The position numbers and the translations under genes were made by a program. Shown piece after piece: positions 61,000 to 64,000 of a DNA stretch of 64,000 nucleotides (position 1 is the stretch's first letter; each line of letters opens with the position of its first letter). The DNA is taken from the NCBI RefSeq assembly GCF_027497215.1, contig NZ_CP114904.1, positions 2,812,001 through 2,876,000 on the forward strand, written 5' to 3'. The notes under the pieces are model-generated. The model had not been told where the DNA came from, searched no databases, and saw only the letters and a program-made list of their open reading frames with translations. Origin of the DNA: Micromonospora sp. WMMD812. GTDB lineage: Bacteria; Actinomycetota; Actinomycetes; Mycobacteriales; Micromonosporaceae.

Positions 61000-61932
61000 T
61001 CAGAGGTAGTTCTCGGCCTCGTCGCAGACCTTGTCCAGGCCCTTCATGGCCTTGTCGTACTCGGCCTTGTTGCCGACCGACGCGGCGCCGAGCGCGGTGG
61101 TCAGCTTGTCCAGGCAGTCGGCGATGACCTTCTTCTGCCGGGCCTGCTCGTCACGGTCGTTGCGGGTGCCGGTCAGATCCTGCTCGGTGTCGGCCAGCTT
61201 GTCCTGCACACCCTGGAGATCGGTCTTCAGCTTCTCGATCTCCTTGGCGTTCGCCGCGATCGTGCCGTCCCGCTCGCTGACCTGGCCGGTGAGCCGCCGC
61301 TCGGTCCGGTCCAGCTCGTTGCCCTTGGTCACGTAGAGGCCGGTCATCACGCCGCCGAGGACGAACAGCAGACCGGCCACCAGGGCCAGGATCAGCACCG
61401 CGCGGCCCTTGCGGGCGACCGGGGCGGCCGGGCCGTACGGCGGGACGAAGCCGGGCGGCGCGGACATCGGCTGCCCGTAGGCGGGGCCGGAGACCGGCGG
61501 CGCGGACATCGGCTGGGCGTAGGCCGGGCCGGACACCGGTGGCGCCGACATCGGGTGTTCGACCCCGGCGACCGGGGGCCCGGAGATCGGACCACCGTAC
61601 GGCGGGACGCTGGCCGGCACGGCGTACCCGGCCGGAGCGGGCGGCGCCGAGTACGGCACGGTGGGCGGCTCCGGGGTGGCGGAGCCGTAGGGCCCAGGTT
61701 GCTGCGGCGCCGGCTGCCCGGCGCCGTACTGCGGACCCGGCTGTTGGGGGACCGCCTGCTGGGGGACCGGCTGTTGGGCGACCGGCTGCTGCGGGACGGT
61801 CTGCTGCGGGACCGTCTGCTGCGCGTCGTTCTGCGGCCCGGGCTGCTGCGGCGGGTACGGCGTGCCGCCGGACGGCGGCTGACCGGGCGCGGCCGGCGGG
61901 TTGCCCTGCGGCCCGGTCGGTGGCTCGGACAT
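61000..61932 (-). CDS. Pro/Gln-rich single-pass membrane protein with coiled coil
   Basis: A 310-residue protein. Residues 1-155 are low complexity: VPQQ(T/P/A) pentads about 35-75, and MSAPPVSGPAY-type units near 125-165. One membrane helix follows (AVLILALVAGLLFVLGGVMT), then a heptad-rich coiled coil (ELDRTERRLTGQVSERDGTI), and a short C-terminal part with a conserved-looking Cys pair. Topology: Pro-rich part inside, coiled coil outside. No function is assigned; it resembles many actinobacterial envelope proteins. It shares this layout with the adjacent protease. Confidence 0.75.
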   Translation of the reverse strand: MSEPPTGPQGNPPAAPGQPPSGGTPYPPQQPGPQNDAQQTVPQQTVPQQPVAQQPVPQQAVPQQPGPQYGAGQPAPQQPGPYGSATPEPPTVPYSAPPAPAGYAVPASVPPYGGPISGPPVAGVEHPMSAPPVSGPAYAQPMSAPPVSGPAYGQPMSAPPGFVPPYGPAAPVARKGRAVLILALVAGLLFVLGGVMTGLYVTKGNELDRTERRLTGQVSERDGTIAANAKEIEKLKTDLQGVQDKLADTEQDLTGTRNDRDEQARQKKVIADCLDKLTTALGAASVGNKAEYDKAMKGLDKVCDEAENYL

Positions 61933-62002
61933 GGTTCTCCTCCAAGGTGTGCTGGTCCCCGCGCCGGTCGGGCGCGACGGACCTCAGGTGGGTGGGCAGG
62001 TG

Positions 62003-62029
62003 CCGGCCGGGTGGTACGGACCCGGCCGG
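62003..62029. terminator. Hairpin after the protease gene
   Basis: Perfect CCGGCCGGGT/ACCCGGCCGG arms around seven bases, about 70 bases after the protease stop (minus strand), before the co-directional membrane protein gene. Confidence 0.55.
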
Positions 62030-62097
62030 GCTCGAACGCGCGGCCGGACACGGCCGTGGTGTGGTCTGCGGCAGGTGGATCGGGGCGCGAGCGCCCG

Positions 62098-63333
62098 TCA
62101 GCAGATCTTGAAACCGTCGCAGGCGGTCTTGATGGGAACAGCGAGGCCGATGCCCTCGGCGTCACGGGCCTTGGCGGTGGCGATACCGACCACCTGCTTG
62201 TTGCCGTTGATCACCGGGCCACCGGAGTTGCCGGGGTTGATCGGGGCGTCGAACTGGATCGCCGGCGGGCCGCCGGGCTCGGCCTTGCGGATCGCGCTCA
62301 CCACGCCGGTGGTGACGCTGTCCTCCAGCCCGAGCGGCGCGCCGACCACGACGATCTGCTGGCCGGACTTCAGCGCGTCGGGCGCGGCGGCCAGGCCGCT
62401 GAACTTGCCGGTGGTACGCAGGTGGGCGATGTCGTTGGTCTTGTCGACCTTGACGATGGTGGCCGGGAAACGCTGGTCGGTGCGCTCCAGGAAGACCTCC
62501 CGGCCGCCGCTGTCCCAGACCGCCTCCACGACATGGAAGTTGGTGAACAGGTTCGTCCCGCCGCCGGCCGCCGGCTTGCCGATGGCGAAGGCCGTGCCGG
62601 TGAACTGGCCGGCCCGGACCCGGAACACGCTGGGCAGCACGGCGCTCGCCACCGCCTCCGGGTTGAAGGTCGCCCCGGCCTGCTTCTCGAGCGCCTCCGC
62701 CCGCTTCTCCAGGCCGTCGAAACGGCTCCCGTCGCCGCTCTGGGCCTCCGCGAGCCGGCGGTCGGTGGCCGCGAGGCGGTCGGTCAGGCGGTCGATCTGG
62801 TACGCCTGGAAGCCGGCCAACCCGGCCAACACCAGCACGACCAGCGCGGCGGTCACGGTGAGCCAGCGCCGGCGGCGGGCTCGCGGCGGCGGCACGGCGC
62901 CCGGCACCGGATACCCCGGCCCGCTCGCCGGCCACGCCGGAGCCGGCGGGCCGGCGGGCGGCCAGCCCGCCGGGGCCGCCGCGGGGTTGGCCGGGTGCGG
63001 CAGCACGCCGGGCCCGCCCATCTGGACCGGCCCGCCGGGCTGGGCGGGAACGCCGGACTGCTCGAACGCGCCGGGCTGCGCGGGAACGCCGGGGTGCGCG
63101 AACGCGCCGGGCTGGGTGGGAACGCCGGGCGGCACGGGCGGGCCCGGCTGCGCGGGAACGCCGGGCGCCGGTGCCGCCGGCCAGGCCGACCCGGTCCGGG
63201 GCGGCTCGATCCGCGGGGGTAGCGGACCCGGTCGGTCCGGTGCCGGGGCGGGCGTTTCCGCGTCGCGGGGCCGGCCGTCCGCCGGTTCCCCGTCCGCCGG
63301 ACCGTAGCCAGCCGAACCGTAGCCAGCCGTCAT
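62098..63333 (-). CDS. Membrane-anchored trypsin-like serine protease (HtrA-like, no PDZ)
   Basis: About 411 residues. The N-terminal 155 residues are Pro-rich with GVPAQPG(A/G) repeats, then one membrane helix (WLTVTAALVVLVLAGLAGF), a short coiled coil and the protease domain outside. The triad is His in TNFHVVE, Asp in KTNDIAHLR and Ser in NPGNSGGP. No PDZ domain follows, and the protein ends in a Cys pair TACDGFKIC. ATG 63333 with GGGGAGG upstream is preferred over GTG 63342. Confidence 0.87.
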   Translation of the reverse strand: MTAGYGSAGYGPADGEPADGRPRDAETPAPAPDRPGPLPPRIEPPRTGSAWPAAPAPGVPAQPGPPVPPGVPTQPGAFAHPGVPAQPGAFEQSGVPAQPGGPVQMGGPGVLPHPANPAAAPAGWPPAGPPAPAWPASGPGYPVPGAVPPPRARRRRWLTVTAALVVLVLAGLAGFQAYQIDRLTDRLAATDRRLAEAQSGDGSRFDGLEKRAEALEKQAGATFNPEAVASAVLPSVFRVRAGQFTGTAFAIGKPAAGGGTNLFTNFHVVEAVWDSGGREVFLERTDQRFPATIVKVDKTNDIAHLRTTGKFSGLAAAPDALKSGQQIVVVGAPLGLEDSVTTGVVSAIRKAEPGGPPAIQFDAPINPGNSGGPVINGNKQVVGIATAKARDAEGIGLAVPIKTACDGFKIC

Positions 63334-63517
63334 GATCGTCACGCCTCCCCGTTGACGCCACGCCGCCCGTCACATCGGGCCGTGACGGCGGCTCGATGGA
63401 CCGTACCTGCGCGAACGGGGTTTGTCTTCCCCGATGTCCGGCCTGCGACGACGGCCCGCCAGCCATCCGACAGACACACACGACGACCGGCTGCCCCCGC
63501 CGGATCGCGGCGCGCAC

Positions 63518-63523
63518 TAGGGT
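63518..63523 (+). promoter_or_regulatory. -10 element of the RNase D gene
   Basis: TAGGGT followed by six bases and GTG 63530, the same leaderless layout seen elsewhere in the window. Confidence 0.5.
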
Positions 63524-63529
63524 TGGCAG

Positions 63530-64000
63530 GTGACCGACGAACCACCCCTGCGCCGTCGGGCCGTCGAAAGCCGTACGGGTAACGATTCGCACGACCCGCC
63601 GTCGGCTCGGCCGGAGCCGGCGGACGCGGGGACCGACGAGACCTCCGGCGGCCCCGTTCCATTGACGGCCCCCCGCGAGGGCACCCCGCAACCGGTGGCC
63701 ACCCCGGAGGAGCTCGCCGAGGTCGTGGCGCGATTCGCCGCGGGCAGCGGCCCGGTCGCCCTCGACGCCGAGCGAGCCTCCGGCTACCGCTACAGCCAGC
63801 GGGCCTACCTCGTGCAGCTCCGGCGTGCCGGGGCCGGCACCGCGCTGATCGACCCGCTGCCACTGGCCGACCTGACCGCGCTCGACGAGGCGATCGGCGA
63901 GGCGGAGTGGGTGCTCCACGCGGCCAGCCAGGATCTGCCCTGCCTCGCCGAGGTGGGGTTGCGACCACGCCGACTGTTCGACACGGAACTGGCCGCTCGG
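63530..64000 (+). CDS. Ribonuclease D-like 3'-5' exonuclease (5' part only)
   Basis: The first 157 codons are present; the frame stays open to the window end. After a polar N-terminal tail of about 60 residues, PVALDAERASGYRYSQRAYL carries the DEDD exonuclease Asp and Glu, followed by LVQLRRAGAGTALIDPLPL and WVLHAASQDLPCLAEVGL. This is the actinobacterial RNase D/HRDC family that matures tRNA or other structured RNA. The HRDC domain would lie beyond the window. Confidence 0.87.
   Translation, partial: MTDEPPLRRRAVESRTGNDSHDPPSARPEPADAGTDETSGGPVPLTAPREGTPQPVATPEELAEVVARFAAGSGPVALDAERASGYRYSQRAYLVQLRRAGAGTALIDPLPLADLTALDEAIGEAEWVLHAASQDLPCLAEVGLRPRRLFDTELAAR

Overview
The window is GC-rich actinomycete chromosome, most likely from a Micromonospora-like member of the Micromonosporaceae. 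The grounds are the very high GC content with G/C-ending codons, many GTG starts, the coproporphyrin-dependent haem genes, the ACT-GNAT acetyltransferase and the leaderless-type promoters. A chromosomal core origin is suggested: there are no insertion sequences, no phage genes, no tRNA or rRNA genes and no CRISPR array. About 60 protein genes are called. The two end genes run off the window.

Layout. 1-12.7 kb: a secreted protein (partial), a protein-lysine methyltransferase-like gene, a cytochrome P450, a NodB deacetylase lipoprotein, an ABC-2 exporter, a NarL-type two-component system whose kinase has an unusual C-terminal ectodomain, and biotin synthesis (bioF-bioD divergent from bioB-bsaP) followed by a GNAT and an LtrA protein. 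13-19.2 kb: aldehyde dehydrogenase, an ACT-GNAT amino-acid-sensing acetyltransferase with a second ACT protein, and an APH-like kinase/acyl-CoA dehydrogenase pair. 19.4-25.4 kb: a cellobiose uptake locus (cebE-cebF-cebG-bglC, then cebR) with one promoter flanked by two CebR-type boxes. 25.6-27.8 kb: small accessory genes, including a 39-residue cysteine-rich protein coupled to a RibD-like reductase.

28-34.4 kb holds the most striking locus: HerA-like ATPase, SbcD/Mre11, SbcC/Rad50 and a NurA-like nuclease in one operon, in the order known from archaeal end-resection operons. A tandem 56-bp repeat inside it encodes mini-ORFs whose stop and start codons overlap each other and sbcD. A diverged copy joins bioF to bioD in the same way.

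34.7-43.7 kb: a spermidine-synthase-like protein, ECF sigma/anti-sigma pair, a Y-X4-D lipoprotein, an AlkA-type glycosylase, an orphan ATP-dependent ligase, a secreted alpha/beta hydrolase, an ion channel overlapping it tail to tail, and a GNAT. 43.7-51.4 kb: a four-gene FtsX-type ABC operon with two large permeases and two ATPases, one of which carries a C-terminal AbrB-like domain. 51.5-57 kb: LigD-type polymerase divergent from msrB, a DUF305 lipoprotein, an AA10 LPMO, a CBM48-like protein, a zinc-ribbon-like protein, and an EamA transporter behind a leader peptide with alternative RNA hairpins. 57-64 kb: haem genes hemE-cgoX-chdC, DUF3000, a Pro/Gln-rich membrane protein, a membrane-anchored HtrA-like protease and the start of an RNase D gene.

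Two patterns run across the window. Many genes have a TANNNT -10 element 6-7 nt before the start codon, which predicts leaderless transcripts. Long imperfect palindromes of at least three sequence families sit in gaps at gene ends.
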